Source: Paludibacteraceae bacterium
GTDB lineage: Bacteria > Bacteroidota > Bacteroidia > Bacteroidales > Paludibacteraceae
Direction: 5' to 3'
DNA length: 63,626 nt
Assembly (NCBI GenBank): GCA_017454915.1
Contig: JAFTCC010000048.1
Location: 1 to 63,626, forward strand
Shown: piece after piece, positions 53,081 to 61,544 of the stretch
How positions within the stretch are numbered: position 1 is the stretch's first letter
Layout of the letters: each line of letters begins with the position of its first letter
Position numbers and translations under genes: made by a program
Notes under the pieces: model-generated
Databases searched by the model: none
Seen by the model: the letters and a program-made list of their open reading frames with translations, nothing else
What the model was told of the DNA's origin: nothing

Positions 53081-54400
53081 ATGAAACACTTTTACACTAT
53101 AGTACTCACACTGGCTGTCGCATTAGGAGTTCACGCGCAGGATTTCAAGTATATGCGCAGTTCGCTCTCCACGCTCATGGTCTATCACCAAGAGGACACC
53201 TTCGCCAACGATGTCCGCACGGCTTTTTCCGCCATGCCATGCCCCGAAAAGTATGACGACCACACACTCTCGGCAGATGGCAAGCGCCTCGTTTATATTG
53301 ATGACAATGACATCACTGGCGCGAAAAAGAAAGGCCGCAAAGGGCTGATAAAGGCGGATTACGGCAAAAACCTCAACGCCAAAGACATAGAAAATAACGG
53401 CAAAGCCCTCGAGAAGTTCCTCAATGACAACAACGTGGCGCCAATGCTCGTGCTCAAATGGTTCAACTACAGCCAAGAGCATCCATACTACGACGTGGAG
53501 CTCATCAAACAGCGCGGTAACTACAACGCCACAGTGTTTGACGTTGAACTGGCGTCACAAACCGCACGCGGACTGGCGATTCTTGAGGATGCCGGCGAAC
53601 AACTAATAGGCAACACCTACATGCTCATCAACGACATGACGTATGTTACAGCTGAGCAGAAGGCGCAATCAGCCAAAATAGCCCTGGCAATTTTCGGTGC
53701 ACTTGCTGACGGTTTGACTGGGGGAACATCAGGGCGGCAACTCGCCCAGTCAGCAGGACAAATAGCAGACTCTTTCACTGGTTTTAAGGTGAAGACACAC
53801 TCTTACCTCTTTCGTCTTGACTGGAACGACAGCATCGCCGCCGTATTCTACTCGCAATACTGGATGGATGAGCGAACAGGTTTTGACGAGGCAAAGTTCA
53901 ACGCCATGGTCAGTGACCCCATGTGGAAAGTCAGGTATGTCGCACACGAATATGAATACGACAGCAAGTCTGCCCTCAAAGGCAAATATGACCGCCGCGA
54001 GTTCCTGCGCACCATAACAACGCGCTCAATCGACAAAAACATTGCCGCGTTGCAGCTTCAGTATGAGGACTTTAAGGTTAAGACCCCAGTTTTTGACATA
54101 GTAGAAGACGCAGTTGGCACCGTTCTGGCGGCCAAGATTGGGCTCAAGGAAGGCATTACCGAAAACAGCTCTTTCCAAGTCATTCAGCCCATACAGGACG
54201 AAAATGGACGCACTCGCTACAAATATGTGGCAACCGTCAAACCCGTCAGGGGGAAAATATGGGACAACCGCTACAACGCCGCGGCAGAACAGGCTGAAGG
54301 CTCAAACCTCAATTACACGTCACTTCGCAAAGTGGCGGGAGGCTCAATACTACCCGGCATGCTCATCATTGAAGGCAAATACCGCAAAGTAGTGGAGTAA
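53081..54400 (+). CDS. exported protein of unknown family (paralogue of 60169-61347)
   Basis: A 439-aa secreted protein (signal MKHFYTIVLTLAVALGVHAQ). Conserved stretches shared with the gene at 60169: PYYDVELIKQRGNYNATVFD with GSFDVELIKSRGFYNATHNQ; ARGLAILEDAGEQLIGNTYM with ARGMTLIEDAGENLISKTFL; SYLFRLDWNDSIA with SYLFQLDWNEEIA; and ILPGM near the end. The pattern suggests a stable alpha/beta core of unknown function; no catalytic motif is apparent. It has a terminator before and after, so it is transcribed alone. No clear -7 box was found. Confidence 0.75.
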   Translation: MKHFYTIVLTLAVALGVHAQDFKYMRSSLSTLMVYHQEDTFANDVRTAFSAMPCPEKYDDHTLSADGKRLVYIDDNDITGAKKKGRKGLIKADYGKNLNAKDIENNGKALEKFLNDNNVAPMLVLKWFNYSQEHPYYDVELIKQRGNYNATVFDVELASQTARGLAILEDAGEQLIGNTYMLINDMTYVTAEQKAQSAKIALAIFGALADGLTGGTSGRQLAQSAGQIADSFTGFKVKTHSYLFRLDWNDSIAAVFYSQYWMDERTGFDEAKFNAMVSDPMWKVRYVAHEYEYDSKSALKGKYDRREFLRTITTRSIDKNIAALQLQYEDFKVKTPVFDIVEDAVGTVLAAKIGLKEGITENSSFQVIQPIQDENGRTRYKYVATVKPVRGKIWDNRYNAAAEQAEGSNLNYTSLRKVAGGSILPGMLIIEGKYRKVVE

Positions 54401-54419
54401 ACCGTATTTACTCTTGCTG

Positions 54420-54466
54420 ACTAAACGAACATGGGACGACAGTTTGCCGTCCCATGTTCGTTTAGT
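54420..54466. terminator. 18-bp bidirectional terminator
   Basis: ACTAAACGAACATGGGAC pairs with GTCCCATGTTCGTTTAGT around an 11-base loop. It overlaps the last codons of the convergent ATPase gene (stop at 54462). Confidence 0.9.
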
Positions 54467-55595
54467 TATGCCTTAACCATATTCCCCAGAAACGGTCGTA
54501 CACACTATAACCTCCGTCTTCGTGTGGGTAAAGCAACTCTTTGTCAGTCAGTGTTTTTATTATGCTGCGTACCGTACTGTATGCTCCTAAATCATATTTT
54601 TGCAAAAATTTGCTGCTCCCCGGTTCTTTAACAAATCCCTCGTGTGCAACAGCACGCATTATGTTTAATTGCTTATTGGTCAGTAGCCGGCTATATGTTT
54701 GATAAATAGGGCTTTGCTCTTGTAACCATTGGTCTATAACAGTAAGTACATCTTCATATTTAATTTCTTTTATAGCACTTTCATACAACCTGTTAAGCAT
54801 AACCTGCACATACCAAGTGTGTCCTCCTACTAATGTGTACAACTCATGAAATGTGCCGGCATCCATTTGCTGCCCATGCCTCTGTAGGTGGGAAGAGGAG
54901 AATGTGTAGTATGTGCCTTCAGGTATGACATCTATATCCATCAGCTGAGAGCTCTGGAAAAACGGACGGTTTGCAGATGAAAACATTTGCAGCATAACAT
55001 GTTTTTTGCTTCCTGCGAAGATAAATTGCACATTATTAAGGTGTTGTATATAAGAGCGTAGTGTTGCTTCCATCTTTGAGTCAGAATATTCGGCGATAGT
55101 CTGAAATTCGTCAAAGGCCACAAAGCACCGCTTGTCCGCTTGCTCAAGATAGTCGAAAATCGTGCGTAGGGTATTCTCTTCGTGCTCCGCCTGTACGTCT
55201 ATACTGCATTGGGGGGTACCTGTGATTGGATCAATAGAAAAAACTGGCCGTAAATTACTGAAATATCGTGATATTTCTTGCCATGCGTGCTCTGTAAAAG
55301 GTCTAAGACGTTTTGTAAAAACGTTTTCCGCAAACACCTTAATGAATTCACGTAAGTTAGAAGTGTTATAGATATCGACATAAAAGCAGTGTGCATCATG
55401 TTCCCCTATTGTATCGAAAACATTCTTAATAAGACCTGTTTTCCCCATTTTTCTCGGGCTTATCAAAGTTATATTCCTGCGATTATATAGCGCCTTGCAG
55501 ATCTGTTCGGTTTCCGCTTCTCTATCGCAAAAATAATCTTTACCGATATATGATGTGATGGAAAAAGGGTTGGAAATTGTTCGTTTTGTTGCCAT
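54462..55595 (-). CDS. AAA-type ATPase (archaeal-type ATPase domain family) with C-terminal winged helix
   Basis: A 377-aa cytosolic protein. It has Walker A SPRKMGKT (residues 46-53), Walker B FVAFDEF (158-164) and a sensor-like IFAGSKKHVM. A C-terminal winged-helix region follows, with LTNKQLNIMRAVAHEGFVKE and YSTVRSIIKTLTDKELL. This combination is typical of a common Bacteroidetes ATPase of unknown function. The promoter region carries four 14-bp repeats and a perfect 14-bp palindrome (55618-55690), suggesting self-regulation by its winged helix or by another regulator. It lies inside an exported-protein cluster without functional relation in sequence. Confidence 0.82.
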   Translation of the reverse strand: MATKRTISNPFSITSYIGKDYFCDREAETEQICKALYNRRNITLISPRKMGKTGLIKNVFDTIGEHDAHCFYVDIYNTSNLREFIKVFAENVFTKRLRPFTEHAWQEISRYFSNLRPVFSIDPITGTPQCSIDVQAEHEENTLRTIFDYLEQADKRCFVAFDEFQTIAEYSDSKMEATLRSYIQHLNNVQFIFAGSKKHVMLQMFSSANRPFFQSSQLMDIDVIPEGTYYTFSSSHLQRHGQQMDAGTFHELYTLVGGHTWYVQVMLNRLYESAIKEIKYEDVLTVIDQWLQEQSPIYQTYSRLLTNKQLNIMRAVAHEGFVKEPGSSKFLQKYDLGAYSTVRSIIKTLTDKELLYPHEDGGYSVYDRFWGIWLRHN

Positions 55596-55617
55596 AATCT
55601 TTAATTTATAGTATTTG

Positions 55618-55690
55618 TGTCTAAATATCCATGTCTAATTTTTTGTGTCCAAAAAACTATGTCGAAAATTCTGTGACAGAATTTTCGACA
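55618..55690 (-). promoter_or_regulatory. 14-bp iteron array plus perfect 14-bp palindrome in the leader
   Basis: TGTC-starting units at 55618, 55632, 55646 and 55660 (TGTCTAAATATCCA, TGTCTAATTTTTTG, TGTCCAAAAAACTA, TGTCGAAAATTCTG) have an exact 14-bp spacing. The last unit is the left half of an inverted repeat with TGA as spacer and CAGAATTTTCGACA as right half (55677-55690). The whole lies between the -7 box and the ATG 55595, across the predicted transcription start, as expected for an operator. Confidence 0.8.
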
Positions 55691-55698
55691 CAAAATTA
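55691..55698 (-). promoter_or_regulatory. -7 box of the ATPase gene
   Basis: TAATTTTG on the minus strand, directly adjacent to the palindrome that covers the predicted start site near 55684. Confidence 0.65.
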
Positions 55699-55882
55699 CG
55701 ATTTTTAATCCGTATTGGCAAATATTTCAAATAAAAAATGAAAAATCATTGCCACCATTTGTAGTAAACAGTACCATGCCTGCCTTTGCCTTATACTAGA
55801 AAAAGTTGTCACTTTCGGAGGCGAGTGTAGCGGAAATAACACGCAAAATCTTGGAATGGTGTAATTTTGTATGGTGCAAAAA

Positions 55883-55919
55883 TCAGCGCGCAGGTGGGCA
55901 AATTGCACCAGCGCGCTGA
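55883..55919 (-). terminator. terminator of the 55955-58550 operon
   Basis: On plus coordinates TCAGCGCGC (55883-55891) pairs with GCGCGCTGA (55911-55919), and GGTG with CACC inside. On the minus strand a run of T follows the stem. It ends the three-gene exported-protein operon. Confidence 0.85.
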
Positions 55920-55954
55920 CTTGTTATACAAACGATACCTGTGGCGATGTCGAA

Positions 55955-56989
55955 TTACCAGTTAAGCGTAAGCCCGAGTCCGTTGCGAGTGGCTCCGAAG
56001 TTGAGGGAAAGCAGATTGTCTGGAGAGGCACATTTTTGATTATATACATTAACTGATTTTTTGCGGTGTCCATAACCTGCACCAATGACAGGAAAGTTCA
56101 CAAGTATCATACTCGCACATAAGGCGCCGCCAATATAGCACCATCCGTCAGAGACATCCGCGTATTCATTTAGAAAATACCACGGAGCACTCGTAATCAA
56201 GCCCAAACTGAATAAAGCCCAGCCTGCCTTGACCTCGCGCGTTCCTTTTGCATATAATGAATAAGCTTCGGCGCAATTTTTCATAAGAAATTGTTGATAC
56301 GCCTTTTTATTCATCTGCGTGCCATTGAGAATATACTCTTTATTTGATATCCTTGTGATAAAATATGGCTCCATGGATTTTATTCTATCCGCTTCAGCCT
56401 GCTTCGCCTGCAGAATGCTGTCTGCCACAAATTGCTTGCGTTCGATAGCCATACGCCTTTCTTCTTGTCTCGCCTGTTTAATGCTGTCCGCCACAAATTG
56501 CTTGCGTTCAGCAGCAAGCCTTTTCGCTTCCTCTTTCGCCCGATTGACGCTGTCAATCTGTTGTTTAATCAATTCATAAGTGGCGGCATAAGCCTCATGC
56601 TTGGCGCGGCGTACACTGTCAGCTTCCTGCTTTTTCTGTTGGCGTGCAAGTGCGTATGCCTCTGCTTGTGCGCGCCAAATGCTATCCTGCTGTTCGCGTG
56701 TCAACTCATCTTTACGTCGAACGGCAAAGGCATTTTCATCGCTGTCGTAAGTGTTTTGCGTAGTTGTCTGGCGGATTTCCTCATACCTGCCGTCATCGTA
56801 TAGAACTGCTGACACTTCTGTTTTAGGAATAGATGTTTCGGTGCCTTCAAGAGTGGTATATACTATTTCTGTGTCGGAAACCAACTTGATTGACACGTCC
56901 TCAAGGCGCTGCCCCGACTTTTTGAGTATTACTCCCGCGTTAAGCAACGCAGGGAGTAATACACATGCGATTATAATAAGCCTTTTCAT
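55955..56989 (-). CDS. exported coiled-coil protein with C-terminal hydrophobic part
   Basis: A 344-aa protein: signal peptide MKRLIIIACVLLPALLNAG, a beta-rich N-terminal domain (about 20-65), a long charged coiled coil (about 85-205, with two copies of AERKQFVADS/AIERKQFVADS encoded by DNA repeats), then helices and hydrophobic segments (WALFSLGLITSAPWYFL, LVNFPVIGAGYG) and an end LGLTLNW. No family is known to me. It starts 1 bp after the stop of the lipoprotein gene at 56991, so it is coupled to it. A membrane anchor at the C-terminal end with a periplasmic coiled coil is likely. Confidence 0.68.
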   Translation of the reverse strand: MKRLIIIACVLLPALLNAGVILKKSGQRLEDVSIKLVSDTEIVYTTLEGTETSIPKTEVSAVLYDDGRYEEIRQTTTQNTYDSDENAFAVRRKDELTREQQDSIWRAQAEAYALARQQKKQEADSVRRAKHEAYAATYELIKQQIDSVNRAKEEAKRLAAERKQFVADSIKQARQEERRMAIERKQFVADSILQAKQAEADRIKSMEPYFITRISNKEYILNGTQMNKKAYQQFLMKNCAEAYSLYAKGTREVKAGWALFSLGLITSAPWYFLNEYADVSDGWCYIGGALCASMILVNFPVIGAGYGHRKKSVNVYNQKCASPDNLLSLNFGATRNGLGLTLNW

Positions 56990-56990
56990 G

Positions 56991-57962
56991 TCACTCTTCT
57001 TTTACGAGGCGGAATAGAGCGCTAATTTCTTTCTCGTCAATTATTGAGAGCACGCTGAAACGTTTGCTTTGGGTGTAATAACCACTCTTTTCGCACTTTA
57101 CTTCAATTTGCACATCGCCAGCATTATTGTATGTCAGTCCTTTGATGTCAAATGTTTCGGTGGCTTCATACGGAGTGGTTTTCAGGTAGCGGTAGTTCTG
57201 GTTTTTAACATCAGGAGTTGATGAAACCACACGCCATGACACATCGGCACCTTGCGGACGGGAGTCAATATCCCAGTGGATAGTAAGATGCTCCAAGGCA
57301 GTGTTGCCCTCGCCTTGAACCTGCTTGTTAGCTTCTTTTTTGGGTGATGAAGCGCGGTGCAGGAAGAATGCTATCCTGTCCCAGTCAATGTCAGCCAAAG
57401 CGTTTGCGTAGGCGGTATTGATGGCAAGGTTTGCTGAACCGTCAGAACCAGATTGTCCTCCTACGGCTGCGCGGCCACTGACCTCAACCGTCGGGTAAAC
57501 AAGTTTGCGGTCATGGTCAAACACCTTCAAATCCATGATAACAGTACCATTCCAGCCGATGCCCGACAAATAATCAACGTGGAACTCCTTGATGTCTAAC
57601 TGCATCAGGTAGTCGGTGGCGATATCCGCGTCGAGGTTGAAACCCATAGTGCGCATATAGCGGCGTGCGCTTTCAGGAACAAACGATGACACGTTAGGGT
57701 TGGTTGTTGCGCTCGGGAGTGAAGTGGTGCTGCCAGCATCATAGACTTGTATGATGCGTTGGTTGGCACGCATGTCCTGCACGTTCAGTCGGATACCATA
57801 GTCCAAATTGGCGTATTTGTCAGCCTGCGGCTGGTTGATGAGGGCAAGGTTAAATGTGCGAGTTTGGGGCACATAAACAACTGGTTTTTTGCTTGCGCAC
57901 GATGTTGCGAACAACAGCAGTAGCATTGTTGACAACAAAGTGCAATAAAGTCTGTTTTTCAT
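56991..57962 (-). CDS. lipoprotein of the exported-protein operon
   Basis: A 323-aa lipoprotein: signal MKNRLYCTLLSTMLLLLFAT, then lipidated C22 in ATSCASKK. The first domain (RTFNLALINQPQADKYANLD, IRLNVQDMRANQRIIQVYD, DIATDYLMQLDIKEFHVDYL) is similar to YajG/LPP20-type periplasmic lipoproteins. The second domain (about 235-320) is beta-rich (TIHWDIDSRPQGADVSWRVV) and Ig-like. It probably belongs to an outer-membrane complex with its operon neighbours; no enzymatic motif is seen. Confidence 0.7.
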   Translation of the reverse strand: MKNRLYCTLLSTMLLLLFATSCASKKPVVYVPQTRTFNLALINQPQADKYANLDYGIRLNVQDMRANQRIIQVYDAGSTTSLPSATTNPNVSSFVPESARRYMRTMGFNLDADIATDYLMQLDIKEFHVDYLSGIGWNGTVIMDLKVFDHDRKLVYPTVEVSGRAAVGGQSGSDGSANLAINTAYANALADIDWDRIAFFLHRASSPKKEANKQVQGEGNTALEHLTIHWDIDSRPQGADVSWRVVSSTPDVKNQNYRYLKTTPYEATETFDIKGLTYNNAGDVQIEVKCEKSGYYTQSKRFSVLSIIDEKEISALFRLVKEE

Positions 57963-57986
57963 AATGCTTTTTTTTAGAGTTATACG

Positions 57987-58550
57987 TTATTTGCCGTCAG
58001 GCTTGATTTTCACAAGCTTAGCGCTCACTGTTGTTTTGTAGATAATATCATCCTTTTTCTGACCTTGTTCCACATTTGTTGACACAACGGGGTCAATAAC
58101 TGCGTCAGCGCCTGCAATTTTGGCTGCATTTATAAGACGATATATAGCCAAGCGGCGAACCAACCAATGCGGATAGGGAGGAATGTTAAACAATTCTTCA
58201 TCGTAATCGTTGCTTAGGTATCCTAACTTAACGAAGCCTTTTATCTTCGACGGTCTCCACTGACCAATTGCCTCTTCTTTTTTCCCGAATGATTCCCATT
58301 GCCAAGATAGTGAGAATTCGCCATCAGGATCATCAACTTCTATCTGATTAGAAGAAAAGTGCGCATATAATGTGGCTTCTGCGCTTACTGTGTTTAGGAT
58401 AATATAGTCTTTACGGTCAAGATTAAGTTCGTCAAACGTGACTTTATTTACAGTGTTTGTAGCTTGAGGCACAACAGAAATGGTTTTGCATGAATAGAAT
58501 GATATTAAAGCAAATACCATAATCGCTATTATAGAAAAATTTTTTTTCAT
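57987..58550 (-). CDS. small lipoprotein, first gene of the operon
   Basis: A 187-aa lipoprotein (MKKNFSIIAIMVFALISFYSC with C21), beta-rich, with a region DAVIDPVVSTNVEQGQKKDD typical of small periplasmic lipoproteins. It is preceded by a leader of about 340 nt holding the structured RNA element at 58664-58794. The next gene begins 24 bp downstream. No function can be assigned. Confidence 0.7.
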   Translation of the reverse strand: MKKNFSIIAIMVFALISFYSCKTISVVPQATNTVNKVTFDELNLDRKDYIILNTVSAEATLYAHFSSNQIEVDDPDGEFSLSWQWESFGKKEEAIGQWRPSKIKGFVKLGYLSNDYDEELFNIPPYPHWLVRRLAIYRLINAAKIAGADAVIDPVVSTNVEQGQKKDDIIYKTTVSAKLVKIKPDGK

Positions 58551-58663
58551 TTTTAATTTTTTAATTGCTTACTCTTTGTTCGGATTTTCAGCGTTATTCC
58601 GTAAATAGCCCAAATTATTGAGATAAGGACAACACAAAAAGAGTGGGCTTATTCGCTTTCAAT

Positions 58664-58794
58664 TTGGGTTCTTAGGTTCTGGACTACCCGTATATACCAA
58701 ATTTATATGAACAAAGCCCACGCTTTCGCATGAGCATTTCGGCTTGTTCCTTGGTATATACGAATTCTTAAAGTGTCCAGTTTCAAGAACCCAA
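58664..58794 (-). ncRNA. structured leader RNA element, copy 2
   Basis: Nested perfect stems (plus coordinates): TTGGGTTCTT 58664-58673 with AAGAACCCAA 58785-58794; CTGGAC 58679-58684 with GTCCAG 58775-58780; CGTATATACCAA 58689-58700 with TTGGTATATACG 58751-58762; then a bulged stem around 58709-58718 with 58741-58749 and, on the minus strand, a terminal CATGC-GAAA-GCGTG hairpin. On the minus transcript it starts about 96 nt after the predicted TSS (promoter 58898) and ends about 114 nt before ATG 58550. The other copy (8438-8558) has 77 and 81 nt, showing fixed context. Confidence 0.72.
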
Positions 58795-58897
58795 GTAATA
58801 GAGCAAAAACGCTATTTATGTTTATGTCCTTTAATTAGACTGTTATTTAACCATAGGCATAATGTGTTTGTAGGTTGATATTATTGTTAACGGATTG

Positions 58898-58905
58898 CAA
58901 AAATA
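58898..58905 (-). promoter_or_regulatory. -7 box of the 58550 operon
   Basis: TATTTTTG on the minus strand, expected start near 58890. It is divergent from the plus-strand promoter at 58989. Confidence 0.6.
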
Positions 58906-58988
58906 ATGTTTTTTTCACAATTAAACAAATTCTTGAATTACATACGATAAAAAAAGTCAACAATATGGATTTTCTCAAATTATTTTCG

Positions 58989-58996
58989 TAATTTTG
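58989..58996 (+). promoter_or_regulatory. -7 box of the 59093 gene
   Basis: TAATTTTG with the surrounding segment 58975-59000 duplicated exactly at 61429-61454. The expected leader is about 90 nt. Confidence 0.65.
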
Positions 58997-59092
58997 CTAT
59001 TGGAAAAGTTTGTGTCTTCATAATTGTATGAAACCAAAATTAGTGAACCCAACATAAGGTCATATATTTCTAACTAACATAAACACAAAAAA

Positions 59093-60181
59093 ATGAAGAA
59101 TGTATTTATTTCAATAGCTCTTTTGTGTATTGCGCTGATGGGCAGTGCGCAAAATAGAAGCGGCGGCACAGCAATGCAACAAATGCTAATGCAACAGGCA
59201 GCGACGCAAAAGACTGAACCAGTGAAGGATGAAACGACAAACATCAGCGATGCAGAACAATACGTTAATTCGGCGACGCAGACCGTCATTTCTCCTACAT
59301 CAGACATGTTTGAGGGGGAAATATATTACGAAACCTACGAAAACTATTCAGACTACATCCTTAAAATGCCTAATTCCATTTATTTTAACGGCGTTCATAA
59401 GGTGCGTTTAATAATAAAAGGCGGTTGGATGCACATGATAGACGAAACGACAGGTTGTCACATTATCGTTAATGATGCCGCTGCAAAGTCTATTATGGCA
59501 AAACTTGACACTAAGGAAAAATTTTCATTTGCAACATTGTCAGAAAGCAGGAGTAACAATAGTTATTCATACGTCCATTTTTGTGACCACACAAAAACAG
59601 GGCTTGACCTAAGCGATGCCCCGGGCACACAATACATTCTTGGACCATACTCTATTTCTTACGCTGACGGTCAAAAAGCACCTATTTCATCCTATTCCTT
59701 TGCAAAAACAGAAGAGGCAAAAGAAGTTTTGGGGCAAAATTGCCCATTATATGCTGGAAAAATAGTACGAAGTATGGGAGGCATGGAGCAAACTTACGAC
59801 GTTAAAGCATGGGTAAGCGAGGATTTAGCAGCCTCAGAAGGATACAAGTGGAATCTATATGGATTAGACATTCCTGGCATCGCACTTAAATGGGTTATGA
59901 AGTATGACGGCGGACATATCAGTTTTGCCAACGTCGGAGAATTAAGTTATTACATTGAGGCCGATGTCGTTAAAATAACGCCTCGTCAGGTTGCTGACGA
60001 AGAATTTAACATTCCTGGAGGATACAGCATTAAACCTGGAGGGTCAAGCGATGCATTCAAAATGATGGCATACTACAAAAGCGTGAAAAAAGAACTTGAG
60101 AAACGAGGCATCAAGGGCGGAGAAAACAACCAAAAAACAACAGGAGTACACTATAAAACCGACGGAGAATGGGATTTCTAA
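59093..60181 (+). CDS. exported protein, DUF4412-like
   Basis: A 362-aa secreted protein: signal MKNVFISIALLCIALMGSAQ, a linker of about 55 residues rich in Gln/Thr, then a beta-rich domain (EGEIYYETYENYSDYILKMP, GCHIIVNDAAAKSIMAKLD, IAQxxVLGQNCPLYAG-like) with DVKAWVSEDLAASEGYKWNL. The style agrees with DUF4412, an exported domain of Bacteroidetes with unknown role. The C-terminus overlaps the start of the next gene by 13 bp, so the two are translationally coupled. Confidence 0.7.
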   Translation: MKNVFISIALLCIALMGSAQNRSGGTAMQQMLMQQAATQKTEPVKDETTNISDAEQYVNSATQTVISPTSDMFEGEIYYETYENYSDYILKMPNSIYFNGVHKVRLIIKGGWMHMIDETTGCHIIVNDAAAKSIMAKLDTKEKFSFATLSESRSNNSYSYVHFCDHTKTGLDLSDAPGTQYILGPYSISYADGQKAPISSYSFAKTEEAKEVLGQNCPLYAGKIVRSMGGMEQTYDVKAWVSEDLAASEGYKWNLYGLDIPGIALKWVMKYDGGHISFANVGELSYYIEADVVKITPRQVADEEFNIPGGYSIKPGGSSDAFKMMAYYKSVKKELEKRGIKGGENNQKTTGVHYKTDGEWDF

Positions 60182-61347
60182 AAATAAAAAACATTCTTGT
60201 TATTGCGTTTATCCTAACATCTTCACTCTGCATTGCACAGAGTGAAGATGGTTTTGAATATGAGCGTAACTCGATGCACGTCATGATGATTAGGCACCTT
60301 AATCAAAAATTTGACGATATCATCGAAGACGTGTTTTTGAAAATGCCGTTCCCACAACGATTTAACAACCATGATTTAGGTGTTAAAACTGTGTCGTTTG
60401 CAGAATCTGAAGGTGACCAAAGCAACAATATCGCTTCTTTCATATCACAGGTGAATCTTGGAAAAAAAATGATAGCCAAATGGTTTGACAGGGACAAAAC
60501 CACAGGCTCTTTCGATGTGGAACTCATCAAATCACGTGGGTTCTATAACGCAACGCACAATCAAAAGGAAATTGCTCGCTCTACAGCAAGGGGAATGACA
60601 CTCATTGAGGATGCCGGAGAAAACCTTATCAGTAAGACTTTTCTACTCATAAGCGACATACGATACAAGAGCAAAGGAAGCGTAAGCTGGTTTATTAAAG
60701 GGATGCTGAACGCATATTTCGGAAATATTAAAGGGTTGCAGGACGCAATGCAGTCCATAGGAGGCTTTAAGGTTATCATAACCTCCTACTTGTTTCAACT
60801 TGACTGGAACGAAGAGATAGCATACGAGTTTTACACCAAATACTACACTGAAAACGGCAACGCTGACGCAGACAAGGTTAAGGCTTTTGTGTCTGATAAT
60901 GAACTATTCACCATGAAGTATGTTGGTAAAACCGAAAGCGAGTCGTCCGAGGTTAATTTCGCCTCGTCAAAGGATCCAAAGGCTCTGTTGGTTAAGGTAA
61001 GCACCCGTACACTTGACTTGAATATCGCTCAACTACAGCACCAGTATGCTGATTTCAGAATTAAAGCCCCAATACTGACCACAGAACCTATTTCAGCGGA
61101 TGTTGGAAAGAAAGAAGACATTAACGAAAACTCCCGCTTTGAAGTTCTTGAACGAGTGCTCAACGATGATGGAAAAATAGTATATGAACGTGTGGGCATT
61201 GTTAAACCTAAAAAAGGCAAGATTAAGGACAACAGATTTATGTCAGCAGAGGACGAGAGCAGTGAAGCGTCTTTTGAGGTCACTGAATTTGAAAAAATCT
61301 CTGGCAAAGAAATCCTACCTGGAATGTTTATAAGGGAAATCAGATAA
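60169..61347 (+). CDS. exported protein, paralogue of the 53081 gene
   Basis: A 392-aa protein with an extended signal region (LKIKNILVIAFILTSSLCIA). Its whole length is similar to 53081-54400: shared blocks (SFDVELIKSRGFYNATHNQ, TARGMTLIEDAGENLI, SYLFQLDWNEEIAYEFYTKY, NENSRFEVLE) and ILPGMFI at the end. It lies after a DUF4412-like gene with a 13-bp overlap. The two copies are separated by 6 kb of other exported-protein genes, so duplication was not a simple tandem event or was followed by insertion. Confidence 0.75.
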   Translation: MGFLKIKNILVIAFILTSSLCIAQSEDGFEYERNSMHVMMIRHLNQKFDDIIEDVFLKMPFPQRFNNHDLGVKTVSFAESEGDQSNNIASFISQVNLGKKMIAKWFDRDKTTGSFDVELIKSRGFYNATHNQKEIARSTARGMTLIEDAGENLISKTFLLISDIRYKSKGSVSWFIKGMLNAYFGNIKGLQDAMQSIGGFKVIITSYLFQLDWNEEIAYEFYTKYYTENGNADADKVKAFVSDNELFTMKYVGKTESESSEVNFASSKDPKALLVKVSTRTLDLNIAQLQHQYADFRIKAPILTTEPISADVGKKEDINENSRFEVLERVLNDDGKIVYERVGIVKPKKGKIKDNRFMSAEDESSEASFEVTEFEKISGKEILPGMFIREIR

Positions 61348-61442
61348 ACAATAAGCCTATTGCATATCCGAAAACTCATTTTTCGTTAGACAATTTTACA
61401 ACATGTTTTTAACAAAACATTTCTTTTATCAAATTATTTTCG

Positions 61443-61450
61443 TAATTTTG
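61443..61450 (+). promoter_or_regulatory. -7 box upstream of the V-ATPase A gene
   Basis: TAATTTTG inside a 26-nt segment (61429-61454) identical to 58975-59000; expected start near 61457. Confidence 0.65.
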
Positions 61451-61544
61451 CTATCGGAAAAATTCGTACCATTGGAAAATATTCAAGAAGACTGTGGTTA
61501 CCGACTTTCCCCTAACACCGAAAATATAAGAAAATAACAATATC

